NCBI GenBank assembly: GCA_943367595.1
Contig: CALRJS020000027.1
Coordinates: 1 to 48,776, forward strand
From: MW101C3 sp943367595
GTDB lineage: Bacteria; Cyanobacteriota; Cyanobacteriia; PCC-6307; Cyanobiaceae
DNA length: 48,776 bases
Reading direction: 5' to 3'
Below are positions 22,574-29,712 of this stretch, one piece after another. The position numbers and the translations under genes were made by a program. The notes beneath the pieces were generated by a model that was given only the letters and a program-made list of their open reading frames with translations, did no database searches and had not been told where the DNA came from. Position 1 is the first letter of the stretch; the number at the start of each line of letters is the position of its first letter.

Positions 22574-23314
22574 ATGAACGGCACGACCTCCGCCTTGCTG
22601 CCGCTGCAGGGCCGGCATGTGGCGGTCACCGGCGCCGCTGGCGCTTTCGGCAGCGCCCTGCTCCGCCGCCTGCATGGCCAGGGGGCCCGGCTGCTGGCGC
22701 TCACCTCCCGTCCCACCGCCGTGGAACTCAGCGATGCAACCGGGCAACCGATCCCGTTGGCCAGTGTCTGCTGGGGCTGCGGCGGAGAGGCGGCGCTGCG
22801 TGATCAGCTGCTGGATGTGGACATCCTGGTGATCAACCATGGCGTGAACGTGCATGGCGATCGCAGCCCCACCGCCGTGGAGTACAGCCTCGAGGTGAAC
22901 GCGCTGAGCAGCTGGCGTCTGGTGGAGCTCTTTCTGTCGCTGCCCGAGCCTGCGGCTGATCGCCCCCGCCGCGAGCTGTGGGTGAACACGTCGGAAGCCG
23001 AGTTGATGCCGGCTGTGAGCCCGCTGTATGAGATCAGCAAGCGCCTGCTGGGTCAGCTGCTCAGCCTGCGCAGCCTCGATCAGCAGGGGCCGCGGGCCTG
23101 CCGGATCCGGCGCCTGGTGCTCGGCCCCTTCCGCTCCGCCCTCAATCCGATCGGTGTGATGAGCGCCGACTTCGTGGCCGGTCAGGTGATCGCCCAGGTG
23201 CGCCGCGGGGTGGGGCTGGTGATCGTGACCCCCAACCCCCTCACCTATCTGCTGTTCCCGCTGGCGGTGCTGATGCGGCGGCTCTACTTCGGGCTCACGA
23301 GCCGGAGCAGCTGA
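22574..23314 (+). CDS. Short-chain dehydrogenase/reductase
   Basis: The 246-residue product shows VAVTGAAGAFGSALLRRL (TGxxxGxG cofactor loop, residues 16-33), DILVINHGVN (the NxxG element), a WVNTSEAE strand ending in the catalytic Ser region, and YEISKRLLG (YxxxK). It is therefore likely a functional NAD(P)-dependent oxidoreductase. A hydrophobic C-terminal segment (TYLLFPLAVLMRRLYFGLTS) may attach it to the membrane, as in cyanobacterial SDRs related to sterol-desaturase fusions. Substrate unknown. Confidence 0.8.
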   Translation: MNGTTSALLPLQGRHVAVTGAAGAFGSALLRRLHGQGARLLALTSRPTAVELSDATGQPIPLASVCWGCGGEAALRDQLLDVDILVINHGVNVHGDRSPTAVEYSLEVNALSSWRLVELFLSLPEPAADRPRRELWVNTSEAELMPAVSPLYEISKRLLGQLLSLRSLDQQGPRACRIRRLVLGPFRSALNPIGVMSADFVAGQVIAQVRRGVGLVIVTPNPLTYLLFPLAVLMRRLYFGLTSRSS

Positions 23315-23363
23315 GCGGCCCGGCCGCGGCGTTGCGGCGGGGCCTGGTGGCGGGTGAGGCCGC

Positions 23364-24287
23364 TCAGAAGTCGCGGTCGGTGAGGATCTCGCAGCCGTCG
23401 GAGGTGACGGCGATCGTGTGCTCCCACTGGGCCGAAAGGCTGCCGTCCACCGTCACCACGGTCCAGCGATCGCGCAGGGTGCGGCAGTGCTTGCTGCCGC
23501 CGTTGAGGATCGGCTCCACGGCCAGGGTCATGCCGGGGCGGAGCTTCACGTTGGGCAGATCCTTGGTGCGGAAGTTGAACACCGAGGGCTCTTCGTGCAG
23601 GTTGCGGCCCACGCCATGGCCCGTGTAGTCCTCCACCACGCTGTAGCCATGGGCTTCGACGTGATCCTGCACGGCACCGGCGATGTCGAGCAGGGTGTTG
23701 CCGGCCTTCACCTTGGCCAGGCCCTGCATCAGCGACTCCTGGGCCACGCGGCTGAGCCGGCAGGCGTCGTCGCTGCCGGCACCCACGCACACGGACACGC
23801 AGCTGTCGCCGTGGTAGCCCTCGAAGTAGGCGCCGGTGTCGATCTTGAGCAGATCGCCCTCGCGGATCACCCGCTTGCTGCTGGGGATGCCGTGCACCAC
23901 TTCGTTGTTGATGCTCGCGCAGATGCTGGCGGGGAAACCGTGGTAGCCCTTGAAGCTGGGGGTGGCGCCCAGTTCACGGATGCGCCGTTCGGCGTGGCGG
24001 TCGAGATCGGCGGTGGTCATGCCGGGGGCGGCCAGTTCCAGCAGCTCGCGCAGCACGGTGGCCACGATCCGGCTGGAGCGCCGCATGATGCCGATCTCGC
24101 GAGCCGACTTGATCTCCACCCCGCGACGACTTTTCTGAATACGGGGACCGGCCTGGGTGACCACGCTGGCGGGAGCATCCGCCGCCATGCCGACGGCCGC
24201 GCCTCCCGTGGGCCGACCGGCCGCCCCTCCGCCGCCCTGTGCGCTCGATCCTTGGGTGGCGGCCAGCAGATCGGCGAACAGATTCAT
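23364..24287 (-). CDS. map: Methionine aminopeptidase type I
   Basis: Removes the N-terminal Met from new proteins. Conserved motifs are ASICASINNEVVHGIP (His), KIDTGAYFEGYHGDSC (both metal-binding Asp), DYTGHGVGRNLHEEP (His), MTLAVEPIL (Glu) and QWEHTIAV (Glu). All five metal ligands are present. The first 55 residues are a low-complexity Gly/Ala extension before KSRRGVEIKSAREIGIM, where the catalytic domain begins; the real start could be later. Confidence 0.93.
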   Translation of the reverse strand: MNLFADLLAATQGSSAQGGGGAAGRPTGGAAVGMAADAPASVVTQAGPRIQKSRRGVEIKSAREIGIMRRSSRIVATVLRELLELAAPGMTTADLDRHAERRIRELGATPSFKGYHGFPASICASINNEVVHGIPSSKRVIREGDLLKIDTGAYFEGYHGDSCVSVCVGAGSDDACRLSRVAQESLMQGLAKVKAGNTLLDIAGAVQDHVEAHGYSVVEDYTGHGVGRNLHEEPSVFNFRTKDLPNVKLRPGMTLAVEPILNGGSKHCRTLRDRWTVVTVDGSLSAQWEHTIAVTSDGCEILTDRDF

Positions 24288-24340
24288 CGACGGATCCTTG
24301 ACATCTCAGACTCCAAGCTACCAATTTCAACCAGGCACCC

Positions 24341-24691
24341 ATGCAGACCCTGGCGGCGTTGCGGCGCTGGCATGCGCAGGCGGCCCCGTTCGTGCTCGCC
24401 CCCATGCTTCTCACTGCGGCCACCGGCATGGGCTACCGGCTGCTGCGTGACTGGGGCGGCCTGAGCAGGGATCAGGCCCACCTGTTGATGGTGCTGCACG
24501 AAGGCGAATGGCTGGGCAGCACCGGCAAGACCTTTTATGTGGCCCTCAACGGCCTGGGATTGCTGTGGATGCTGATCAGCGGAGGCGCCATGGTGGTCGG
24601 CAAATGGCAGCGCGCCACTGCCGCCCGGCGCCCCGCCGGGCCCGCGGCCACCAGCCGCACCGGCGGCGACGCTTCCGAGGGGGGCGGATGA
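24341..24691 (+). CDS. Small membrane protein, PepSY-associated TM-like
   Basis: The 116-residue product has two hydrophobic helices: FVLAPMLLTAATGMGYRLL (about 17-35) and VALNGLGLLWMLISGGAMVV (about 67-86). A loop with HLLMVLHEGEWLGSTGKTFY separates them. The LHxGxWLG pattern recalls PepSY-domain membrane proteins. The C-terminal 28 residues are a polar, low-complexity cytoplasmic tail. It is encoded 43 bases upstream of rplS. Confidence 0.55.
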   Translation: MQTLAALRRWHAQAAPFVLAPMLLTAATGMGYRLLRDWGGLSRDQAHLLMVLHEGEWLGSTGKTFYVALNGLGLLWMLISGGAMVVGKWQRATAARRPAGPAATSRTGGDASEGGG

Positions 24692-24733
24692 CCCGGTAAA
24701 GTCGCTGTTTGCTCAGGCGTGAAGGAAGCCGGG

Positions 24734-25213
24734 ATGGCAGCGGAACTCATCGAAGACAGCACCAGCGAGACCAGCACTCCCGAGGCGGGCACTCCCCCGG
24801 TGGGCTCAGCTGAGGCGACCACCGCTGCGGCAGCGCCTGCGGTCCGCACCGGCAAGCTCAGCGCCTACGAGCTGATGCGCACGTTCGAGGCGGAGCAGCT
24901 CAAGAGCGACCTTCCCGAGATCTACGTGGGCGACACCGTCCGTGTGGGCGTGCGCATCAGCGAGGGCAACAAGGAACGCATCCAGCCCTACGAGGGTGTG
25001 GTGATCGCCAAGCGCCATGGCGGCCTCAACGAAACCATCACCGTGCGCCGGATCTTCCAGGGCATCGGCGTGGAGCGTGTGTTCATGCTGCACAGCCCCC
25101 AGGTGGCCACGATCAAAGTGGAACGCCGGGGTAAGGTGCGTCGTGCCAAGCTCTTTTACCTGCGCGATCGGGTGGGCAAGGCCACCAGGGTCAAGCAACG
25201 CTTCGACCGCTGA
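24734..25213 (+). CDS. rplS: 50S ribosomal protein L19
   Basis: The core is typical of L19: IYVGDTVRVGVRISEGNKER, IQPYEGVVIAKRHGGLNETI, FMLHSPQVATIKVERRGKVR and a basic end (FYLRDRVGKATRVKQR). ATG 24734 is preferred because an AAGGAAG Shine-Dalgarno-like stretch lies 8-12 bases upstream; GTG 24719 would translate through it. The first 40 residues (Thr/Ser/Ala/Glu-rich) are an extension compared with E. coli L19. Confidence 0.95.
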   Translation: MAAELIEDSTSETSTPEAGTPPVGSAEATTAAAAPAVRTGKLSAYELMRTFEAEQLKSDLPEIYVGDTVRVGVRISEGNKERIQPYEGVVIAKRHGGLNETITVRRIFQGIGVERVFMLHSPQVATIKVERRGKVRRAKLFYLRDRVGKATRVKQRFDR

Positions 25214-25276
25214 TCCGGCGATTCCCATCGTCTATCTAGGTGTCGCCTTGCGGCACCTTCTGAGGGTCATCGCCTT

Positions 25277-25349
25277 GCGCCGTTAGTTCAGTTGGTAGAA
25301 CGCAGGTCTCCAAAACCTGATGTCGGGGGTTCAAGTCCTCCACGGCGCG
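25277..25349 (+). tRNA. tRNA-Trp (CCA anticodon)
   Basis: Acceptor stem GCGCCGT/ACGGCGC, discriminator G, D-arm AGTTCAGTTGGTAGAAC, anticodon stem CAGGT/ACCTG with loop CTCCAAA (CCA at 25310-25312), T-arm GGGGGTTCAAGTCCTCC. No CCA end is encoded. It lies between rplS and the 62-residue hcp-like gene. Confidence 0.95.
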
Positions 25350-25385
25350 CTCGATGACCCTTCCTGCACTTTTCTGGTTCCGGAC

Positions 25386-25574
25386 ATGGAGTTGGATCTA
25401 CAACCCGGTGATGTGGTCAAGGTTCTTGAGTCGGCCGCACTGGGCTGGGTACGGGCTCGGGTGATCCGGGTCAAATCCGGAGGCCGTGTGGTGGTTCAGA
25501 GCGACCAAGGTCGGGAATTCACTGCCCGGGGCAATCAGGTCCGTCTGATTGAACCGGCCGGCTTTCGCCCCTGA
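25386..25574 (+). CDS. Hcp-like small conserved protein (62 aa)
   Basis: ATG 25386 gives MELDLQPGDVVKVLESAALG followed by WVRARVIRVKSGGRVVVQSD and a Gln/Arg-rich end, a beta-rich, KOW/SH3-like pattern. Its length of 62 residues and its place next to tRNA-Trp fit what I recall of the hyperconserved protein of Prochlorococcus and marine Synechococcus. Function unknown; nucleic-acid binding is possible. A GCCC/GGGC stem with a T-run lies just after the stop. Confidence 0.7.
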   Translation: MELDLQPGDVVKVLESAALGWVRARVIRVKSGGRVVVQSDQGREFTARGNQVRLIEPAGFRP

Positions 25575-25590
25575 GCGCCCGGGCTTTTTT
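25567..25590 (+). terminator. Possible intrinsic terminator after the 62-aa gene
   Basis: GCCC at 25567-25570 can pair with GGGC at 25581-25584, followed by TTTTTT (25585-25590). The stem is short but a T-run of six is rare in this GC-rich sequence. Confidence 0.4.
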
Positions 25591-25622
25591 CCTGCGCCGC
25601 TGATTGCTTCAAGCCGCCGGCC

Positions 25623-26141
25623 ATGCTGATTCTTGCGGCCAGCAATGGCCACAATCTCAATCTCGCCACACGCGTGGCCCAGGAAGCTGAGCTTCAGGGC
25701 CACGCTTTTCATGTGATCGATCTGGTGGCTGTCGGCCTGCCGCTCTACACGCCTGCGGCCGAGGCGGCCGGTGGCGGCGCCCACCCCGGCCTCGATGCGC
25801 TGGCCCACCAGCTGCGCTCTCAGGGGCGGCTGTGGGTGTGCGCGCCCGAATACAACGGCTCCCTGCCGCCCACGCTCAACAACGCCCTGGCCTGGCTGTC
25901 ACGCAGCAGCAGCGATTTTCGTGCGCTGTTCAGCGGCCTGCCGGTGGCCCTGGCCACCCACAGCGGCGGGGGCGGCCAGAAAGTGCTGAGCGCCATGCGC
26001 CTGCAGTTCGCCCATCTCGGCTGCTCGGTGCTGGGCCGGGAGCTGCTGAGCACCGATCAGAAGCCCGCCAACCCTGCCTCCATCAGCGCCATGGTGGCGG
26101 AGTTGCACCGTTTGGCACCTGCCGTCGCCCCGGCTGGTTGA
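25623..26141 (+). CDS. NADPH-dependent FMN reductase family protein
   Basis: The 172-residue product has a flavodoxin-like fold: MLILAASNGHNLNLATRVAQ (flavin phosphate loop), DLVAVGLPLYTP, then the signature CAPEYNGSLPPTLNNALAWL, which matches the PEYNxSxPxxLKNxxDWL motif of the SsuE/ArsH-type family, and HSGGGGQKVLSAMRLQFAHL. Probable role is reduction of flavins or quinones. Start is ATG 25623, 48 bases after the previous stop. Confidence 0.82.
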   Translation: MLILAASNGHNLNLATRVAQEAELQGHAFHVIDLVAVGLPLYTPAAEAAGGGAHPGLDALAHQLRSQGRLWVCAPEYNGSLPPTLNNALAWLSRSSSDFRALFSGLPVALATHSGGGGQKVLSAMRLQFAHLGCSVLGRELLSTDQKPANPASISAMVAELHRLAPAVAPAG

Positions 26142-26240
26142 CGACGGGACCGGCGGCAACTGATACTTCCGAGGTCGCCAACGCGACAGCGCACCCCGCA
26201 CGGGAGCCCGGCCCAGCCGAGCCACCAGTACGGATGAACT

Positions 26241-26314
26241 GGGACTGTAGTTCAATCGGTTAGAGCACCGCCCTGTCACGGCGGAAGTTGCGGGTTCGAG
26301 CCCCGTCAGTCCCG
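26241..26314 (+). tRNA. tRNA-Asp (GTC anticodon)
   Basis: Acceptor stem GGGACTG/CAGTCCC with discriminator G, D-arm AGTTCAATCGGTTAGAGCA, anticodon stem CCGCC/GGCGG with loop CTGTCAC giving GTC, and T-arm GCGGGTTCGAGCCCCGT. No encoded CCA. It lies 26 bases upstream of gltX. Confidence 0.95.
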
Positions 26315-26340
26315 TTTTCAATCCATCCCATCCTCCAGGA

Positions 26341-27801
26341 GTGAACGCATTGACGGTGAGGGTTCGCCTGGCTCCCAGCCCTACCGGCACGCTTCATATC
26401 GGCACAGCCCGCACGGCGGTGTTCAACTGGCTGTTCGCGCGCCACCTGGGCGGTGCCTTCCTGCTTCGCATCGAAGACACCGATCGCGAGCGCTCCAGAC
26501 CCGAATACACCGCCAACATCCTCGACGGCCTGCGCTGGCTGGGCCTCGACTGGGATGAGGAGCCCGTGATCCAGAGCGAGCGCATCGAGGCGCATCGCGC
26601 CGCGATCCAGCAGTTGCTCGCCAGTGGCCACGCTTACCGCTGCTATGCCAGTGAGGCGGAGCTGGCGGAGATGCGAGAGGCCCAGGCCGCCGCCAAGGAG
26701 GCCCCCCGCTACGACAACCGCCACCGCAACCTCAGCCCGGAGCAGGAGCAGGCCTTCATCGCCGAAGGGCGTGAGGCGGTGGTCCGCTTCCGTATCGATG
26801 ACGGCGCCACGATCGTCTGGAACGATCTGGTGCGCGGCGAGATGCGCTGGAGCGGCAGCGACCTGGGCGGCGACATGGTGATCGCCCGGCGCGCCCCCGC
26901 CGATGCCATCGGCGACCCCCTCTACAACCTGGTGGTGGTCGTGGACGACGCCGCCATGGCGATCAGTCACGTGATCCGCGGCGAAGACCACATCGCCAAC
27001 ACCGCCAAGCAGTTGCTGCTTTACAGCGCGCTGGGGCTGGCCGCACCGGAGTTCGCTCACACGCCGCTGATCCTCAACGGCGAAGGCCGCAAGCTCTCCA
27101 AGCGCGACGGGGTCACCTCGCTGAGCGACTTCCGCGAGCTGGGCTACACCGCCGATGCCCTGGCCAACTACATGACCCTGCTGGGCTGGTCGCCACCGGA
27201 GGGCATGGGGGAGCGCTTCAGCCTGGCTGAGGCGGCACCGGTCTTCGGCTTCGAGCGGGTCAATCGCGCCGGCGCCCGCTTCGACTGGGACAAGCTCAAC
27301 TGGCTGAATGCCCAGGTGCTGCATGGCTTGCCTGCCGAGCAGCTGCTGACTCTGCTGGCGCCGCGCTGGCGGGCCCAGGGCTGGAGCGCCCCCTCAGGGG
27401 AGCCAGGCTGGGAACTGGATCTGGCTGCCTTGCTGGGCCCCTCTCTGGTCACGCTTCAAGACGGTGTCGAGCAGGCCCGGCCCTTCTTTGAGCGTCCCAG
27501 CCTCAACGACGAAGCCCGCCAGCAGATCGTGAGCGAAGGGGCCAGGGCGGCCCTGGCGGCAGTGCTGCAGGCCCTGGAGCCGGCGGATTCCTCCCAGCCG
27601 GCCCACCACGGCCTGGATGCCGATCAGGCCCGAACCCTGCTGGGGGAGGCCGCCAAGACGGCCGGCGTGAAGAAGGGTGTGGTGATGAAGAGCCTGCGCG
27701 CGGCCCTGCTCGGCAGCCTTCAGGGCCCCGATCTCGTTGCCACCCTGCTGCTTCTCCAGCCCGGCGGCGAGGCTGTCGCTCGTCTGCAGCGCAGCCTCTG
27801 A
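26341..27801 (+). CDS. gltX: Glutamyl-tRNA synthetase
   Basis: The 486-residue product charges tRNA-Glu (and tRNA-Gln in organisms using the amidotransferase route). Class I signatures are RLAPSPTGTLHIGTARTAVF (HIGH-type) and LNGEGRKLSKRDGVTS (KMSKS-type), with RIEDTDRERS and VIRGEDHIANTAKQ between. Length is normal for bacterial GluRS. GTG 26341 is the first start; a GTG at 26356 (VRVRLAPSPTG) would also keep the full domain. Confidence 0.95.
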   Translation: MNALTVRVRLAPSPTGTLHIGTARTAVFNWLFARHLGGAFLLRIEDTDRERSRPEYTANILDGLRWLGLDWDEEPVIQSERIEAHRAAIQQLLASGHAYRCYASEAELAEMREAQAAAKEAPRYDNRHRNLSPEQEQAFIAEGREAVVRFRIDDGATIVWNDLVRGEMRWSGSDLGGDMVIARRAPADAIGDPLYNLVVVVDDAAMAISHVIRGEDHIANTAKQLLLYSALGLAAPEFAHTPLILNGEGRKLSKRDGVTSLSDFRELGYTADALANYMTLLGWSPPEGMGERFSLAEAAPVFGFERVNRAGARFDWDKLNWLNAQVLHGLPAEQLLTLLAPRWRAQGWSAPSGEPGWELDLAALLGPSLVTLQDGVEQARPFFERPSLNDEARQQIVSEGARAALAAVLQALEPADSSQPAHHGLDADQARTLLGEAAKTAGVKKGVVMKSLRAALLGSLQGPDLVATLLLLQPGGEAVARLQRSL

Positions 27802-27863
27802 AAGGGGCCAGCAGCGGCTCAAGACCAAACCCGCGCAGACCCACGGGACGCCAGGCAGAGCGC

Positions 27864-29096
27864 TCACCCACCGGCTTCCGCAGGCTCAGCCGCCAGCTCA
27901 CCTTCCGGCTCCACCAGGCCCAGCCGCCGCGCCAGGGCGGCGGCGGTGAACCCCTGAATTCCCACGGTCAGGAGGATCGTGAGGAACACGAGGCCCTTGA
28001 GGGCACCGCCGCCCGGCACTCCGGCTTCATCGAGGCGGAGGGCGAACAGGCTGGCCACGGCGGCGGTGACGATGCCGCGGGGGGCAATCCAGCTGAGCAT
28101 CAGCTTTTCGCGCCAGCCGAGCCCTGGCAGCCCCAGGCCCGCCACCTGAAACACCGGCCAGCGGCAGAGCATCAGCATCAGCACGCAGGCCACACCCCCC
28201 AGCCCCAGCGGGCTCAGCTCCGACCAGGAGAGATCAGCGGCCAGCAGCGGGAACAGCACGGTGATGGCCAGCAGCGCGAGTTGCCGGATCAGCTCATCGA
28301 GCTGGCTGGCCCCACCCTCAAGCCGCAGCCCCACCACCACCCCGGCACTCACGGCGGCCGGCAAGCCGGATTCGGGCAGCAGGGTTTCGCAGCCTCCCAC
28401 CAGCAGGAACAGCACGCCGAGGCTGAGCTGCAGCGCCAGGGCATCCAGCACCTCGGAGCCCTGCAGCAGGCGGCGCAGCAGTTCGGAGAGCAGCCACCCC
28501 GACAGGCTGCCGATCAACACACCGCCGCCCAGCCGCAACACCAGTCGGCCGGCCACCTCCTGCCAGCTGCAGAGATCACCGATGGCGAGCTGCAGCAGCA
28601 GCAACGCCAGCACGGCACCCAGGGGTTCGAGCGCGAGCCCTTCGGCTTCTAGCACCTGGGCCAGCGAGGGCAACAGGCGCATCTGTTGCACCATCGGCGT
28701 GACCACGGTGGGGCCGGTGGCGAGCGCGATCGCCCCGAACACCAGGGCCAGCGGCCAGGACAGACCAGCCAGCAGGTGGGCCAGCAGCACCGCCGCCAGG
28801 AAACCCAGCACGGCCCGCACCAGCACCACCTGCACAACGGTGCGCTGCAGGTCGCGGCCGGCCAGCCTCAGATTGAGGCCACCATCAAACAGGATCAGGC
28901 CCACCAACAGGCTGACCAGTGGCTCCAGCACAGGCCCCAGCGCCTCGGTGTCCACCAGGTCGAAGCCGGCCCTGCCGATCACCAGGCCCACGGCCAGTAG
29001 CAGCACCACCGCCGGCAGACGACTGAGCTGGGCCAGCAGCTGGGCCATCGCCCCGGCGAAGAACGCCTCGCCCCAGATCAGCTCCAGCCTGCTCAA
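27864..29096 (-). CDS. Sodium/proton antiporter, NhaP/CPA-type
   Basis: The 410-residue product has about twelve membrane segments. Motifs include LLVGLILFDGGLNLRLAG, the ALATGPTVVTPMVQQMRL discontinuous helix (TP in place of the common SP/TD) and LSWIAPRGIVTAAVASLFAL, the APRG element of CPA cation:proton antiporters. The final 20 residues are acidic and cytoplasmic. It would exchange Na+ or K+ for H+ across the plasma membrane; ion specificity cannot be read from sequence. Confidence 0.85.
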   Translation of the reverse strand: MSRLELIWGEAFFAGAMAQLLAQLSRLPAVVLLLAVGLVIGRAGFDLVDTEALGPVLEPLVSLLVGLILFDGGLNLRLAGRDLQRTVVQVVLVRAVLGFLAAVLLAHLLAGLSWPLALVFGAIALATGPTVVTPMVQQMRLLPSLAQVLEAEGLALEPLGAVLALLLLQLAIGDLCSWQEVAGRLVLRLGGGVLIGSLSGWLLSELLRRLLQGSEVLDALALQLSLGVLFLLVGGCETLLPESGLPAAVSAGVVVGLRLEGGASQLDELIRQLALLAITVLFPLLAADLSWSELSPLGLGGVACVLMLMLCRWPVFQVAGLGLPGLGWREKLMLSWIAPRGIVTAAVASLFALRLDEAGVPGGGALKGLVFLTILLTVGIQGFTAAALARRLGLVEPEGELAAEPAEAGG

Positions 29097-29244
29097 GCGG
29101 CCCCGGACGGCAGGACTGCCATGGCCTCAGGAGCCGCAAGCTCGGTGGCGCTGAGCGCCATGGGCGCTGTAACGGGTGCAGTCCTCGAGTGCGGGAGGCC
29201 CCAGACCTGTTCAGGCGCGCTGGAAAGCGCTGCAGCCTGAGACA

Positions 29245-29493
29245 TCATCGGGCGGCGAATTCCGGCACGATGCGGATGCCCACCACGGAGCTGGGCCGCA
29301 GCACCAGGTATTCCCCCTCCAGATCGTTGATCGGCACATTCACGAAGGCATCGCCGTTGCCGCCGTTGAGGACGCCGCCGTACCACTGCTGGAACGCGTC
29401 CAGCGTGGCGAAATGGATGATCTGCTGGTGACCGCCAAGGAGCAGCAGATGAATGGTGTAGCGGCGGGGTTGGCGTGGGGATTGGGAGTCCAT
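29245..29493 (-). CDS. Conserved-looking small cyanobacterial protein (82 aa)
   Basis: The reverse frame starts MDSQSPRQPRRYTIHLLLLG and shows QQIIHFATLDAFQQWYGGVL, then NVPINDLEGEYLVLRPSSVV. The regular beta-alpha-beta look and the composition fit a real protein, but I do not recognise the family. It lies between the antiporter and polA; the 219 bases on its right and 148 on its left show no other coding signal. Confidence 0.6.
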   Translation of the reverse strand: MDSQSPRQPRRYTIHLLLLGGHQQIIHFATLDAFQQWYGGVLNGGNGDAFVNVPINDLEGEYLVLRPSSVVGIRIVPEFAAR

Positions 29494-29712
29494 GGCGTGC
29501 GCGTGCGGGAAGCGGCCGGTGGCGCCGCAGGAGGCGGCCGTGGGCCACTGCCCCGGGGGCTGGCGGAAATCTAAAGCGCCCCACGAACCATCACTCCCGG
29601 AGGAAGCGCCCGTGCAGAGGGCTGATCCACACAGCGGTGGGCGATTGGCAGGGTCGAGTCCGGCAGGCCGCCCTTCGGAGGTTCCGGATGGCAGGCTGAG
29701 GCGCAGCTGAGG

